Shown here: positions 1 through 7,720 of the stretch, piece by piece | Position numbering within the stretch: position 1 is the first letter of the stretch | How the letters are laid out: each line of letters opens with the position of its first letter | Origin: Pseudomonas oligotrophica | Lineage (GTDB): Bacteria; Pseudomonadota; Gammaproteobacteria; Pseudomonadales; Pseudomonadaceae | Assembly (NCBI RefSeq): GCF_021726475.1 | Contig: NZ_JAKJRU010000002.1 | Location: 558,001 to 622,000, forward strand | Direction of reading: 5' to 3' | DNA: 64,000 bases | Made by a program: the position numbers and the translations under genes | Notes under the pieces: model-generated | Told to the model about the DNA's origin: nothing | Seen by the model: only the letters and a program-made list of their open reading frames with translations | Databases searched by the model: none

Positions 1-987
1 GACTTCCCCTGGGACAGCGACAACGCCACGCGCCTGTTCGAGATGACCGCGCGCTACGGCCTGCCGTACTTCCAGAACTTCCTCAACTCGGACATGAAGC
101 CCAACCAGGTGCGCTCGATGTGCTGCCGCCTGCAGTTGGACGTGCGCGAGCTGCTCAAGCGCGGCGGCGGGTTGTTCGGCTCGGCCGAGCAGACCGGCTC
201 GCTGGGCGTGGTGACGATCAACTGCGCGCGCCTGGGCTACCTGCACGCCGGCGACTGGGCCGGGCTGCTGGCGCATCTGGACAGCCTGCTGGAGCTGGCG
301 CGGCAGAGCCTGGAGGTCAAGCGCAAGGTGATCCAGCATCACATGGATGCCGGCCTGTACCCCTACACCAAGCGTTACCTGGGCACGTTGCGCAACCATT
401 TCTCCACCATCGGCGTGAACGGCCTGCACGAGATGCTGCGCAACTACAGCGAGGATGCCGAGGGGCTGCATACCGAGGCGGGGCGGCGCCTGGCGGTCGA
501 GCTGCTCGACCATGTGCGCGCGCGCCTGGTGCAGTTCCAGGAGGACACCGGCCACCTCTACAACCTCGAGGCGACGCCGGCCGAGGGCACCACCTATCGC
601 TTCGCCAAGGAGGATCGCAAGCGCTTCCCCGACATCCTCCAGGCCGGTTCGGCCGCGGCGCCGTACTACACCAACTCCTCGCAGCTGCCAGTGGGCTACA
701 CCGACGACCCCTTCGAGGCGCTGGCGCTGCAGGACGAACTGCAGTGCAAGTACACCGGCGGCACCGTGCTGCACCTGTACATGGCCGAGCAGATTTCCTC
801 GGCCGAGGCCTGCAAGAAGCTGGTGCGCAACGCCCTCGGGCGCTTCCGCCTGCCATACCTGACGGTCACGCCGACGTTCTCGATCTGCCCGGTGCACGGC
901 TACCTCGCCGGCGAGCACGAGTTCTGCCCCAAGTGCGACGAAGCGCTGCTGCACAAGCAGCAGGCTGCCGCGGCCGTACCGGCCTGA
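1..987 (+). CDS. nrdD: Anaerobic (class III) ribonucleoside-triphosphate reductase large subunit, C-terminal part
   Basis: This is the 3' part of nrdD; the reading frame is open from the first base, so the start lies outside the window. The enzyme reduces ribonucleoside triphosphates to deoxy forms without oxygen. Family signatures visible are the MCCRLQLD stretch, TINCARLGYL with a conserved cysteine, and a C-terminal zinc-site segment CPVHGY...CPKC (Cys-x2-His and Cys-x2-Cys). The protein stops about 20 residues after that zinc site, where other NrdD proteins continue into the glycyl-radical loop. That loop is absent here and appears in the next small ORF. nrdG follows, so the activating enzyme is co-encoded. 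Identification is firm; the reason for the split is not known from the sequence. Confidence 0.93.
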   Translation, partial: DFPWDSDNATRLFEMTARYGLPYFQNFLNSDMKPNQVRSMCCRLQLDVRELLKRGGGLFGSAEQTGSLGVVTINCARLGYLHAGDWAGLLAHLDSLLELARQSLEVKRKVIQHHMDAGLYPYTKRYLGTLRNHFSTIGVNGLHEMLRNYSEDAEGLHTEAGRRLAVELLDHVRARLVQFQEDTGHLYNLEATPAEGTTYRFAKEDRKRFPDILQAGSAAAPYYTNSSQLPVGYTDDPFEALALQDELQCKYTGGTVLHLYMAEQISSAEACKKLVRNALGRFRLPYLTVTPTFSICPVHGYLAGEHEFCPKCDEALLHKQQAAAAVPA

Positions 988-1060
988 TCCGCGACCCCGT
1001 GCCGCGCCGTTCCGTCCGGGGCCGCGCGGCATACTCCACCCCAGCAAAAGGAGAGTCACC

Positions 1061-1216
1061 ATGAGCCAAGCGACCCAACTGCCCCAGGAACTGCGCCAGC
1101 GCTGCGAAGTCTGGACCCGCGTGATGGGCTATCACCGCCCGGTGGCGGCGTTCAACCCCGGCAAGCAGTCCGAGCATCGCGAGCGCCTGCACTTCACCGA
1201 AGCGGCGGCGCGGTGA
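1061..1216 (+). CDS. Small glycyl-radical-domain protein (detached C-terminus of NrdD)
   Basis: A 51-residue ORF starts at an ATG preceded by AGGAG at good spacing, 73 bases after the nrdD stop. Its core TRVMGYHRPV followed by FNPGKQSEHRER resembles the glycyl-radical loop at the C-terminus of class III reductases, with Gly23 as the predicted radical site. The large subunit upstream ends just before this region would be expected, so the two ORFs together would make one complete NrdD. Its stop overlaps the GTG start of nrdG in a GTGA, which suggests translational coupling to the activase that would install the radical. Inference: it works as a separate radical-carrying subunit. A frameshift artefact is unlikely because it has its own ribosome-binding site. 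Confidence 0.82.
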   Translation: MSQATQLPQELRQRCEVWTRVMGYHRPVAAFNPGKQSEHRERLHFTEAAAR

Positions 1217-1908
1217 CCGCAGCGCTGCGGGTCGGGGGCCTGGTGCCCCTGACCACCCTGGATTTCCCCGACCACCTGGCCTGCGTGCTGTTCTGCCAGG
1301 GCTGCGGCTGGCGCTGTCGCTATTGTCACAATCCGCAGCTGATCCCGACCTGCGGCAGCGAGGAGCGACCCTGGGCGGAGATTCTCGCCTTCCTCGAGCA
1401 GCGCGTCGGCCTGCTCGAGGCGGTGGTGTTCAGCGGCGGCGAGCCGACCCTGCAGAGCGCGCTGCTGGATGCCATCGCCCAGGTGCGCGCGCTGGGCTAC
1501 AAGGTCGGCCTGCACAGCGCGGGGATCAAGCCGAAGCTGTTCCGCCAGGTGCTGCCGCTGGTGGACTGGGTCGGCTTCGATGTCAAGGCACTGCCCGAGC
1601 ACAGTGCGGCGATCACCGGTGTCGACGGCAGCGGCCCGGCCAACTGGAAAAGCCTGGATTACCTGCTGGAAAGCGGCGTCGATCACGAGTGTCGCACCAC
1701 CGTGCACTGGGGGCTGTTCGATGCCGAGCGGCTCTGGGAGCTGGCGCAGCGCCTGCAGCGGCGCGGTGTGGAACGCTTCGCCGTGCAGTGCGTGCGCACC
1801 GCGCGCATGCTCGACGAGCAGCTCGCCGACAGCCGCGCGCCCTACGACCAGCAGCGTCTGTGGGAGCGCCTGGATCGGCTGTTCCCGGCTTTCATGCTGC
1901 GCGGCTAG
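1213..1908 (+). CDS. nrdG: Anaerobic ribonucleotide reductase activating protein (radical SAM)
   Basis: A 231-residue radical-SAM activase that uses a 4Fe-4S cluster and S-adenosylmethionine to generate the glycyl radical on NrdD. The cluster motif is Cys31-x3-Cys35-x2-Cys38 (CGWRCRYC), followed by the SAM-binding SGGEP at residues 74-78. The GTG start at 1213 overlaps the stop of the small glycyl-radical ORF by four bases, so the three genes form one tight operon. The protein is longer than the roughly 155-residue enterobacterial NrdG, as is usual for the pseudomonad type. Confidence 0.93.
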   Translation: MTAALRVGGLVPLTTLDFPDHLACVLFCQGCGWRCRYCHNPQLIPTCGSEERPWAEILAFLEQRVGLLEAVVFSGGEPTLQSALLDAIAQVRALGYKVGLHSAGIKPKLFRQVLPLVDWVGFDVKALPEHSAAITGVDGSGPANWKSLDYLLESGVDHECRTTVHWGLFDAERLWELAQRLQRRGVERFAVQCVRTARMLDEQLADSRAPYDQQRLWERLDRLFPAFMLRG

Positions 1909-1929
1909 CGAGAGGCTGGATGGGCCCCC

Positions 1930-1955
1930 GGGCGACCATTCGAGGCCGGTCGCCC
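1930..1955. terminator. Hairpin between convergent nrdG and ftrD
   Basis: An 8-bp GC stem (GGGCGACC / GGTCGCCC) with a 10-base loop fills the gap between the two convergent stops. There is no clear T-run, so it is at most a weak or processing terminator. Confidence 0.4.
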
Positions 1956-3332
1956 TCAGCTCCAGCCCCAGAATTGCAGGTACCAGCCATAGCCGACCAG
2001 CGCCGTCGCCGCGATCACCGGGGCGAAGGCCAGCAGCCGGCGCAGGCCGTTGGCGCCATACAGGCCTAGCACCTTCCACGCCAGGTACAGGCTCCAGGCG
2101 ATCGCGCCGAGCAGCAGCGCCGCGCGGGCCGGTTGCGCCCAGGCCAGTGCCAGGCCTTCGTAGCGCAGCAGCTTGACCGTGGTCGCCGAGAGCCCAAGGA
2201 ACAGCCCGGCGCCACCCAGCGGAATCAGCGCCAGCGCCAGATGCTCGAAGAAGTCGCCGCCGCGGCCCAGCAGCCGGGTCGAGCCGCGCAGCAGCAGCCA
2301 GAGCGCGGAGCCGACCAGCAGCGAACTGCCGAAGATGTAGAGCAGGATGACCGAGCCATCCAGCCAGGTGAAGGCATCGTTGGCCTGTGGGTAATGCGTC
2401 AGCAGCCACCAGGGGGCGTTGGCCTCCAGCGGCCAGAAGATGTCGCGCTCGACCAGCCACTCGGCCAGGGTCTGCTTGAGCGAGATGAACCAGGGGCTGA
2501 CCGTCCACTGGAAGGCGCCCATGGCCAGGCCGATCATGCCGAACAGCAGCAGGGTGCTGTCCCAGTGCCGGGTCTGCGGCTGGCTGCCGACGATGAGGAT
2601 CTCCTGGTTCGGCGAGCGCATGCTCAGTTCCACCGCGCCGCGCTGGCCGCTGCAGCGCCCGCAGGCGTGGCACTCGCTGTTGCCGCGCATGCGGCGGATG
2701 TCGATCAGCGGGGCGCAGTTGGGGGTGGCCAGGTGCGGCGGCTGGTTGGCCAGCCAGCGTTGCTCGTCGACCTTGTAGTGCAGCGGCGCCAGGCGCGCCA
2801 GCAGGCTGAACACCCCGCTGACCGGGCACAGGTGGCGGCACCAGACGCGCTTGCCGCGCCCGTAGAGAAAGCCCACCAGCATGGCCGCGACGGTGGAGCC
2901 GCCGAGGATCAGCAGCGCGGCCTGGGCATAGTCGTAGACGCTGATCAACTGGCCATAGACGGTGGTGAGGATGAACGCCACGGTCGGCCAGCCGCCCCAG
3001 CGCACCCAGCGCGGCGTGCCCCGGCCCAGGCCCTTCCAGCTGGCCCATTCGCTGAGCGAGCCTTCGGGGCAGAGCACGCCGCACCAGAGCCGGCCGAAGA
3101 AGATCATCGACAGCAGGACGAACGGCCACCACAGGCCCCAGAAGACGAACTGGGCGAACAGCGTGAGGTTGTCGAGCATGCGCGCCTGCGACGGCGGCAG
3201 GCTGAGAAAGGCCGGCACTACCAGCAACAGCAGGTAGAAGCCGACCACTATCCATTGCACGGCGCGGATCAGCCTGGCGTGGCGGCGCATCCCGTCGCCG
3301 AGTCGGGCCAGCCAGGGTGTCGCGATGTTCAT
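1956..3332 (-). CDS. ftrD: Polyferredoxin-type membrane 4Fe-4S protein of the Ftr iron uptake system
   Basis: A 458-residue membrane protein starting with MNIATPWLARLGDGMRR. It has several hydrophobic segments, two cytoplasm-facing Cx3CP motifs (WCGVLCPEG and WCRHLCPVSG) and a CHACGRC cluster motif, the layout of NapH/NosR/RdxA-like electron-transfer proteins. The start at 3332 overlaps the ftrC stop by four bases (ATGA). In Bordetella and Brucella, FtrD is the ferredoxin-like partner of the FtrA/B/C iron importer, thought to take up electrons released when Fe(II) is oxidised for transport. The same four-gene order is seen here. The family is certain; the Ftr role rests on context. Confidence 0.85.
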   Translation of the reverse strand: MNIATPWLARLGDGMRRHARLIRAVQWIVVGFYLLLLVVPAFLSLPPSQARMLDNLTLFAQFVFWGLWWPFVLLSMIFFGRLWCGVLCPEGSLSEWASWKGLGRGTPRWVRWGGWPTVAFILTTVYGQLISVYDYAQAALLILGGSTVAAMLVGFLYGRGKRVWCRHLCPVSGVFSLLARLAPLHYKVDEQRWLANQPPHLATPNCAPLIDIRRMRGNSECHACGRCSGQRGAVELSMRSPNQEILIVGSQPQTRHWDSTLLLFGMIGLAMGAFQWTVSPWFISLKQTLAEWLVERDIFWPLEANAPWWLLTHYPQANDAFTWLDGSVILLYIFGSSLLVGSALWLLLRGSTRLLGRGGDFFEHLALALIPLGGAGLFLGLSATTVKLLRYEGLALAWAQPARAALLLGAIAWSLYLAWKVLGLYGANGLRRLLAFAPVIAATALVGYGWYLQFWGWS

Positions 3333-4186
3333 GCCGGCTCCGCGGCCAGCGGGCGCGGTGGGCGCGGCCGCAGCCACAGCCAGACCGCCAGCCAGTAGGC
3401 GGCCATCACCAGCACCGCGGCCAGCGACGGCATCGCGCGGTAGCCGGTCAGGCCGGCGAGGGTGCTGCCCAGGGTGCTGCCGTCGTCCAGCAGGGCGGAG
3501 CTGTCCCACAGCGGATCGCCGAACACACCGTAGAGTTGCTCGGGCAGTTCCATGCCCATCAGCTGGCCGGACAGGCGGTCCAGCCCGGCCATCAGCAGGG
3601 CGGCGCCGAGCAGCAGGAGCAGCACTTCGCTGACCTGGAAGAAGCGCCGCCAGCTGAAGAAGCGGCTGCCGGCCTGCAGCACCGCGTAGCTGACCAGCGC
3701 CAGGACGAAGCCCAGCAGCCCGCCGATGACGAAGCCGGTGAGCGCCTGGCCCTGCTGCTGGTTGCCGATGCCGTAGAGGAACACCACGGTCTCGCTGCCC
3801 TCGCGGCCGACCGCCAGCATCGCCAGCACCGCCAGGCCAACGCCGCTGCCCTGGCTGAGCTTCTCGGCGGCGCTGTTCTGCAGGCTGGCCTTGAGCGTGC
3901 GGCCGTGCTGGTGCATCCAGCCGACCATGTGCAGGATCAGTAGGGCGGCGGTCACCAGCATGGCGCACTGGAACCACTCCCCGGCACTGCCGGCCAGCCA
4001 TTCGCCAGCCTCCAGCACGCCCCAGGCCAGCAGCAGGGCCAGGCCCAGACCGCCGGCAACCCCGCTCCAGAGCATGCGCAGCGCGCTGCCGGCGTCGGGT
4101 TGCTGGCGCAGCCAGGCATGCAGGATGCCGATGACCAGCAGTGCCTCGATGCTTTCACGCCAGACGATGAACAGGGATTGGCCCAT
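3329..4186 (-). CDS. ftrC: FTR1-family high-affinity iron permease
   Basis: A 285-residue inner-membrane permease with about seven hydrophobic segments and the two family RExxE motifs: RESIE at residues 10-14 and REGSE at 128-132, whose acidic and arginine side chains carry Fe(III) through the membrane. It sits between the cupredoxin gene (22-base gap) and ftrD (4-base overlap) in a four-gene minus-strand operon. EfeU is the closest alternative name, but no EfeB-type peroxidase gene is present, so the FtrABCD type fits better. Confidence 0.9.
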   Translation of the reverse strand: MGQSLFIVWRESIEALLVIGILHAWLRQQPDAGSALRMLWSGVAGGLGLALLLAWGVLEAGEWLAGSAGEWFQCAMLVTAALLILHMVGWMHQHGRTLKASLQNSAAEKLSQGSGVGLAVLAMLAVGREGSETVVFLYGIGNQQQGQALTGFVIGGLLGFVLALVSYAVLQAGSRFFSWRRFFQVSEVLLLLLGAALLMAGLDRLSGQLMGMELPEQLYGVFGDPLWDSSALLDDGSTLGSTLAGLTGYRAMPSLAAVLVMAAYWLAVWLWLRPRPPRPLAAEPA

Positions 4187-4207
4187 GGTGGTCTCCTCGG
4201 GATGCGA

Positions 4208-4543
4208 CTACTTGGCGACGATCTCGCCTTCCGGCAGGTCCAGGTGGAACTCGTCGAAGAACGGATAGCGGCCTGGCTTGAGCGGGTGGATCACCACGAA
4301 GGAGGTCACGCCCGGGGAGAGCACCTTCTCCACTCGCAGCGGCGTGCTCTCGAACTCGGTGGGGCCGCTGCCGGCGTTGTGCACGACGATCTTGAAGCGC
4401 TGGCGCGCCGGCACCTCGATCACCGAGGGCTCGAAGTGGCCGTCGCGGATGGTCAGTTCGAAGGTGGGCAGGCCCGCCTGCGCGCCGGCGGCGAAGCCGG
4501 CGAGCAGGGCGGCGCACAAGGCGCGACGCACGGGCATGACCAT
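4208..4543 (-). CDS. ftrB: Periplasmic cupredoxin-like protein of the Ftr iron uptake system
   Basis: A 111-residue secreted protein with a signal peptide in the first 23 residues (hydrophobic core, AGAQA cleavage region), then a small beta-rich cupredoxin-like domain of the EfeO-N/FtrB type. The usual Cys-His-Met blue-copper triad is not evident; conserved acidic and histidine residues near FFDEFHLD are candidate metal ligands. FtrB is proposed to oxidise Fe(II) at the entrance of the permease. The ATG shares one base with the ftrA stop (TGATG), so translation is probably coupled. Confidence 0.82.
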   Translation of the reverse strand: MVMPVRRALCAALLAGFAAGAQAGLPTFELTIRDGHFEPSVIEVPARQRFKIVVHNAGSGPTEFESTPLRVEKVLSPGVTSFVVIHPLKPGRYPFFDEFHLDLPEGEIVAK

Positions 4544-5076
4544 CAGTAGCCGCCTTTCTTGCCGATGCCGGCGTAGGTGAACTCGTACTTCAGCTCGCAG
4601 GCCTCGAACCAGGGACCGACGCCGGTCTCCTTGTCGGTATGGCGGCCGAACATGCCGTGGCCGGCACCCGGCGGCAGGATCTTGTAGGTCAGCTGGTACT
4701 TGCCCGGGCCGAGCAGCTTGACGTTGTCGCCATAGTGCGGGCCGTCATTGGCGACCATCGGATGGAAGTCGCCCTTGATCACCTCGTCCGAACCCTTCTT
4801 GCGCAGCTCGTACTGGATGCCGAGGTAGGGTACGAAGCTGCCTTCCTGCCAGCCGTTGGGGTTGCCTTCCAGCGCGCTGATGTCGGCCTCCAGGTGCACG
4901 TCGGAATCGGCGGCGGCGCGCATCAGCCCGGCCGGGTCCATCTCCACCGGCTGCAGGTACACGGCGCCGACTTCCATGCCGCCGCACTGCTGGGGTTCAC
5001 CGATGGGGTATTCCTTGGCCTGGGCCAGCGGAGTGAGCAGCAGGGTCGCGGTGGCGAGCATGACGGGATAGCGCAT
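4543..5076 (-). CDS. ftrA: P19/Tp34-family periplasmic iron-binding protein
   Basis: A 177-residue periplasmic protein with a signal peptide ending near Ala20 (AQAKEYPIG). The mature part matches the P19/Tp34 family: GMEVGAVYLQP, DVHLEADI, HPMVANDGPHYG and FGRHTDKETGVG, where Met, His and Glu residues bind copper and iron. It is the first gene of the ftrABCD operon. A Fur-like box lies about 50 bases upstream of the start, consistent with induction under iron limitation. Confidence 0.88.
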   Translation of the reverse strand: MRYPVMLATATLLLTPLAQAKEYPIGEPQQCGGMEVGAVYLQPVEMDPAGLMRAAADSDVHLEADISALEGNPNGWQEGSFVPYLGIQYELRKKGSDEVIKGDFHPMVANDGPHYGDNVKLLGPGKYQLTYKILPPGAGHGMFGRHTDKETGVGPWFEACELKYEFTYAGIGKKGGY

Positions 5077-5126
5077 GGGATGACTCCTGGCAGATTTGGG
5101 TGGCGCAAATGATTGCGCTTGCGCTT

Positions 5127-5145
5127 CCTAATGATAATGATTCGC
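5127..5145. promoter_or_regulatory. Fur box upstream of ftrABCD
   Basis: The core AATGATAATGATT matches the 19-bp Fur consensus at 14 positions. It lies between divergent ftrA (start 5076) and the MFS gene (start 5288), about 50 bases upstream of ftrA, where it could cover the ftr promoter. The fur gene itself is at 12806 in this window. Confidence 0.75.
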
Positions 5146-5287
5146 GTCAATTACTAAAGAAATATATTGTTACAGGGACAAAATGTCGCACCTGGGTTCG
5201 AGTTCGCGGCTGCGTGCGCGCCCGCGCAGGCGAACCCTCCGTCCGGCAATCCTCTAATATGGTGCACCTCTGCTTTCCGGGGCCCCC

Positions 5288-6709
5288 ATGCACTCTCCTG
5301 TCGTACTGGACGCCCGCGCCGCGCGGGTTCTGCCGTGGCTGGTCGCCATCGCCTTCTTCATGCAGACGCTCGACGGCACCATCCTCAATACCGCGCTGCC
5401 GGCCATGGCGCGGGACCTGGCCGAGGATCCGTTGCGCATGCAGGGGGTGGTGATCGCCTACATGCTCACCGTCGCGCTGCTGATACCCGCCTCCGGCTGG
5501 CTGGCCGATCGCTTCGGTTCGCGAAGGGTATTCTTTGCCGCCATTGCGCTGTTCACCCTGGGCTCGCTGTTCTGCGCGCTGTCGGGCAGCTTCAGCCAGC
5601 TGGTGGTCGCGCGCGTGGTGCAGGCCATCGGTGGCGCGCTGATGCTGCCGGTCGGCCGCCTGGTGGTGCTGCGCGCCTTTCCGCGCAGCGAGTTCGTGCG
5701 GGTGATGACCTTCGTTGCCCTGCCGGGTATGGTCGGCCCGCTGCTGGGACCGACGTTGGGCGGCTGGCTGGTCCAGTACGCTTCCTGGCACTGGATCTTC
5801 CTGATCAACCTGCCGGTCGGCCTGCTCGGCAGCCTGGTGGCCCTGCGCTTCATGCCCGACCTCAGGGGGCCGGAGCGAACCCGCTTCGATGGCCCGGGCT
5901 TCGTGCTGTTCGGCGCGGCGATGGTGCTGATCACCATCGCCCTGGAAGGCCTTGGCGAACTGCGGCTGCCGCATGCACGGGTCATGCTGCTGCTGGCGGC
6001 TGGCAGCGCCTGCCTGGCGGCCTACTGGCTGCGCGCCGGGCGCATCGAGCAGCCGCTGTTCAGCCCGCGGCTGTTCCGCACGCGCAGCTTCGCCGTCGGC
6101 ATCCTTGGCAATCTGTTTGCCCGGTTGGGCAGCGGCGCGCTGCCGTTCCTCCTGCCGTTGTTGCTGCAGGTCGCGCTGGGCTACGCGCCGGCGCAGGCGG
6201 GGATGATGATGATTCCCCTGGCGGTCGGCGCGATGCTGACCAAGTCCATCGCCCGCCAACTGATCGACCGGCTCGGCTACCGGCGCATCCTGGTGGGCAA
6301 CACGCTGCTGCTCGGCGCGCTGATCGGCAGCCTGGCGCTGCTCGATCGGGACACGCTCGGGCTCTGGGTGCTGCTGCACCTGGGCCTGATCGGCATGGTC
6401 AATTCGCTGCAGTTCACCGCGATGAACACCGTGACGCTGATCGGTCTGAGCAACCGCGATGCGGCCAGTGGCAACAGCCTGCTGTCGGTGGTGGTGCAGC
6501 TGTCGATGAGCCTCGGCGTGGCGGTGGCCGGTGCGTTGCTGGGCGGCTTCACTGCACCCGGTGCCGCCGGCGAGGCAGTGATCGACGCGTTCCGCCTGAC
6601 CTTCCTCTGCATCGGCGCGATGGCGATGCTGGCCTCGGCCCTGTTCCTGCAGCTCGATCATTGGCAGCCCGCGCCGCGCGAGCGCACGCAGGTCGAGGTC
6701 GGCGAGTGA
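5288..6709 (+). CDS. DHA2-family MFS drug exporter (MdtD-like)
   Basis: A 473-residue inner-membrane proton antiporter of the 14-helix drug:H+ antiporter-2 type. Visible motifs are LDGTILNTALP in helix 1 (motif D1), GWLADRFGSRRVF after helix 2 (motif A) and GMVGPLLGPTLGGW in helix 5 (motif C of exporters). Length and sequence style resemble E. coli MdtD (471 aa). It is transcribed divergently from ftrA and shares its intergenic region, so a link to iron is possible but not shown. No adapter protein or outer-membrane channel gene is nearby, so it probably acts alone. The substrate is unknown. Confidence 0.85.
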   Translation: MHSPVVLDARAARVLPWLVAIAFFMQTLDGTILNTALPAMARDLAEDPLRMQGVVIAYMLTVALLIPASGWLADRFGSRRVFFAAIALFTLGSLFCALSGSFSQLVVARVVQAIGGALMLPVGRLVVLRAFPRSEFVRVMTFVALPGMVGPLLGPTLGGWLVQYASWHWIFLINLPVGLLGSLVALRFMPDLRGPERTRFDGPGFVLFGAAMVLITIALEGLGELRLPHARVMLLLAAGSACLAAYWLRAGRIEQPLFSPRLFRTRSFAVGILGNLFARLGSGALPFLLPLLLQVALGYAPAQAGMMMIPLAVGAMLTKSIARQLIDRLGYRRILVGNTLLLGALIGSLALLDRDTLGLWVLLHLGLIGMVNSLQFTAMNTVTLIGLSNRDAASGNSLLSVVVQLSMSLGVAVAGALLGGFTAPGAAGEAVIDAFRLTFLCIGAMAMLASALFLQLDHWQPAPRERTQVEVGE

Positions 6710-6904
6710 GCATCTCGATCTGTCCCGTTTGGCGACACATGGACTGCGCTCGCGGCCGGTTACCGGCGTGATCGCTCTCCGGAGCGCTTCGCCGGCGGCC
6801 ACCATGCGCACCGATTGTTTACCTGTTCATGTAGCCATTATCGACCTGTCGTTTCATGCGACATATCGTTCCGCTTGCTGACAGGAAAGCAAGGGGAATG
6901 CGTG

Positions 6905-7174
6905 ATGATGCAGATGGGGTTGTCGTGGCTGGTGATGTTGCTGTCTTCCTTCGCGGTGTTGCTGATGCTGCTGCTGTGCTGGCTGCAATGGTTGCGCTGC
7001 CGCAGCCAGCTCGCCGAGCTGCAGGTGTTGCGCAACCTGATGCAGGGCGTAGGCGAGGTGATCGGGCGGCTCGAACGGCATAACGCCGAACTCGCCTGCG
7101 GGCTGCGCGCCGAGCGGGCGCAGGCCGCGCAACTGCGCCGTCAGGTGGAATTGCTGCGGGCGGCGGTGCGCTGA
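6905..7174 (+). CDS. Small hypothetical membrane protein with coiled-coil tail
   Basis: An 89-residue ORF; the ATG at 6905 is chosen because AAGGGG precedes it at 8-base spacing. One transmembrane helix (about residues 5-25, rich in Leu/Met/Val) is followed by a charged, Arg/Glu/Leu-rich stretch with heptad-like spacing, predicted to form a coiled coil to the end. I do not recognise the family. It resembles small single-pass scaffold proteins, but no function can be given. A 195-base gap separates it from the upstream transporter, and the guanidine riboswitch starts about 40 bases downstream. Confidence 0.6.
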   Translation: MMQMGLSWLVMLLSSFAVLLMLLLCWLQWLRCRSQLAELQVLRNLMQGVGEVIGRLERHNAELACGLRAERAQAAQLRRQVELLRAAVR

Positions 7175-7214
7175 GACAGGTGCCCTTGTCGGCGCCGTGC
7201 TATGGTCGCAGCTC

Positions 7215-7261
7215 CGGCGGGACGACCCGCCGCTGTTTCGCCCATGCGGGGACGGCCCTGC
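7215..7261 (+). promoter_or_regulatory. Guanidine-II (mini-ykkC) riboswitch
   Basis: Two short GC hairpins carry the diagnostic ACGR loops. Hairpin 1 has a perfect 7-bp stem (CGGCGGG / CCCGCCG) with loop ACGA at 7222-7225. Hairpin 2 has a 6-bp stem with one G-U pair (GCGGGG / CCCTGC) and loop ACGG at 7252-7255. They are 13 bases apart, and the ribosome-binding site GGAG (7270-7273) of the guanidinium exporter follows eight bases after hairpin 2. Two ACGR hairpins just ahead of a SugE-type gene is the standard guanidine-II arrangement. Guanidinium binding is expected to free the ribosome-binding site. Confidence 0.88.
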
Positions 7262-7281
7262 TCGTGCATGGAGTCTGTCCC

Positions 7282-7602
7282 ATGAATACGGCCTGGACCC
7301 TGCTGGTGCTCGCCGGCTTGCTGGAAGTTGCCTGGGCGCTCGGCCTCAAGGCTTCCGAGGGCTTTTCCCGCCCGCTGCCCACGCTGTTCACCCTGGTCAC
7401 CATGGCCGCCAGCTTCTATCTGCTGGCGCAGGCCATGAAGACGCTGCCGGTCGGCACGGCCTATGCCGTCTGGGTCGGCATCGGCGCGGTGGGCACCGTG
7501 CTGCTCGGCATCCTCGTGTTCGGCGAGCAGGCCGGCCCCTGGCGCCTGCTCAGCCTGGCACTGCTGCTCGGCGGCCTGATCGGCCTGAAGCTGACGTCCT
7601 AG
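7282..7602 (+). CDS. gdx: SMR-family guanidinium exporter (SugE/Gdx)
   Basis: A 106-residue four-helix transporter of the small multidrug resistance family that works as a dual-topology dimer. The N-terminal membrane Glu ([14 protein letters not shown]) is the proton/guanidinium site, and [14 protein letters not shown] in helix 3 is the SugE-type signature. The ATG at 7282 has GGAG eight bases upstream. The guanidine-II riboswitch directly before it strongly supports the Gdx (guanidinium/H+ antiport) subtype rather than a broad drug-efflux EmrE subtype. Confidence 0.92.
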   Translation: MNTAWTLLVLAGLLEVAWALGLKASEGFSRPLPTLFTLVTMAASFYLLAQAMKTLPVGTAYAVWVGIGAVGTVLLGILVFGEQAGPWRLLSLALLLGGLIGLKLTS

Positions 7603-7680
7603 GCGCCGGGGCAGGCAGCCCTTCGTAGTGCTTTGCCGCCCTCGGGCGGCGCGATATGTTTGCTTGCGGTTGCCAGGAAA

Positions 7681-7698
7681 CGGGCGCGCTCGCGCCCG
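7681..7698. repeat. Perfect GC inverted repeat before the CBS gene
   Basis: CGGGCGCG-CT-CGCGCCCG, an 8-bp stem with a two-base centre, ends 22 bases before the CBS-protein start. There is no T-run, so it is not a clear terminator. It could be part of the 5' untranslated structure. Confidence 0.5.
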
Positions 7699-7720
7699 GC
7701 GAACAACAAGAGGACATTCC

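Noticed and set aside
5147-6811. Minus-strand ORF of 554 residues opposite the MFS gene
   Set aside because: Gln/His/Arg-rich shadow typical of antisense frames in high-GC DNA.
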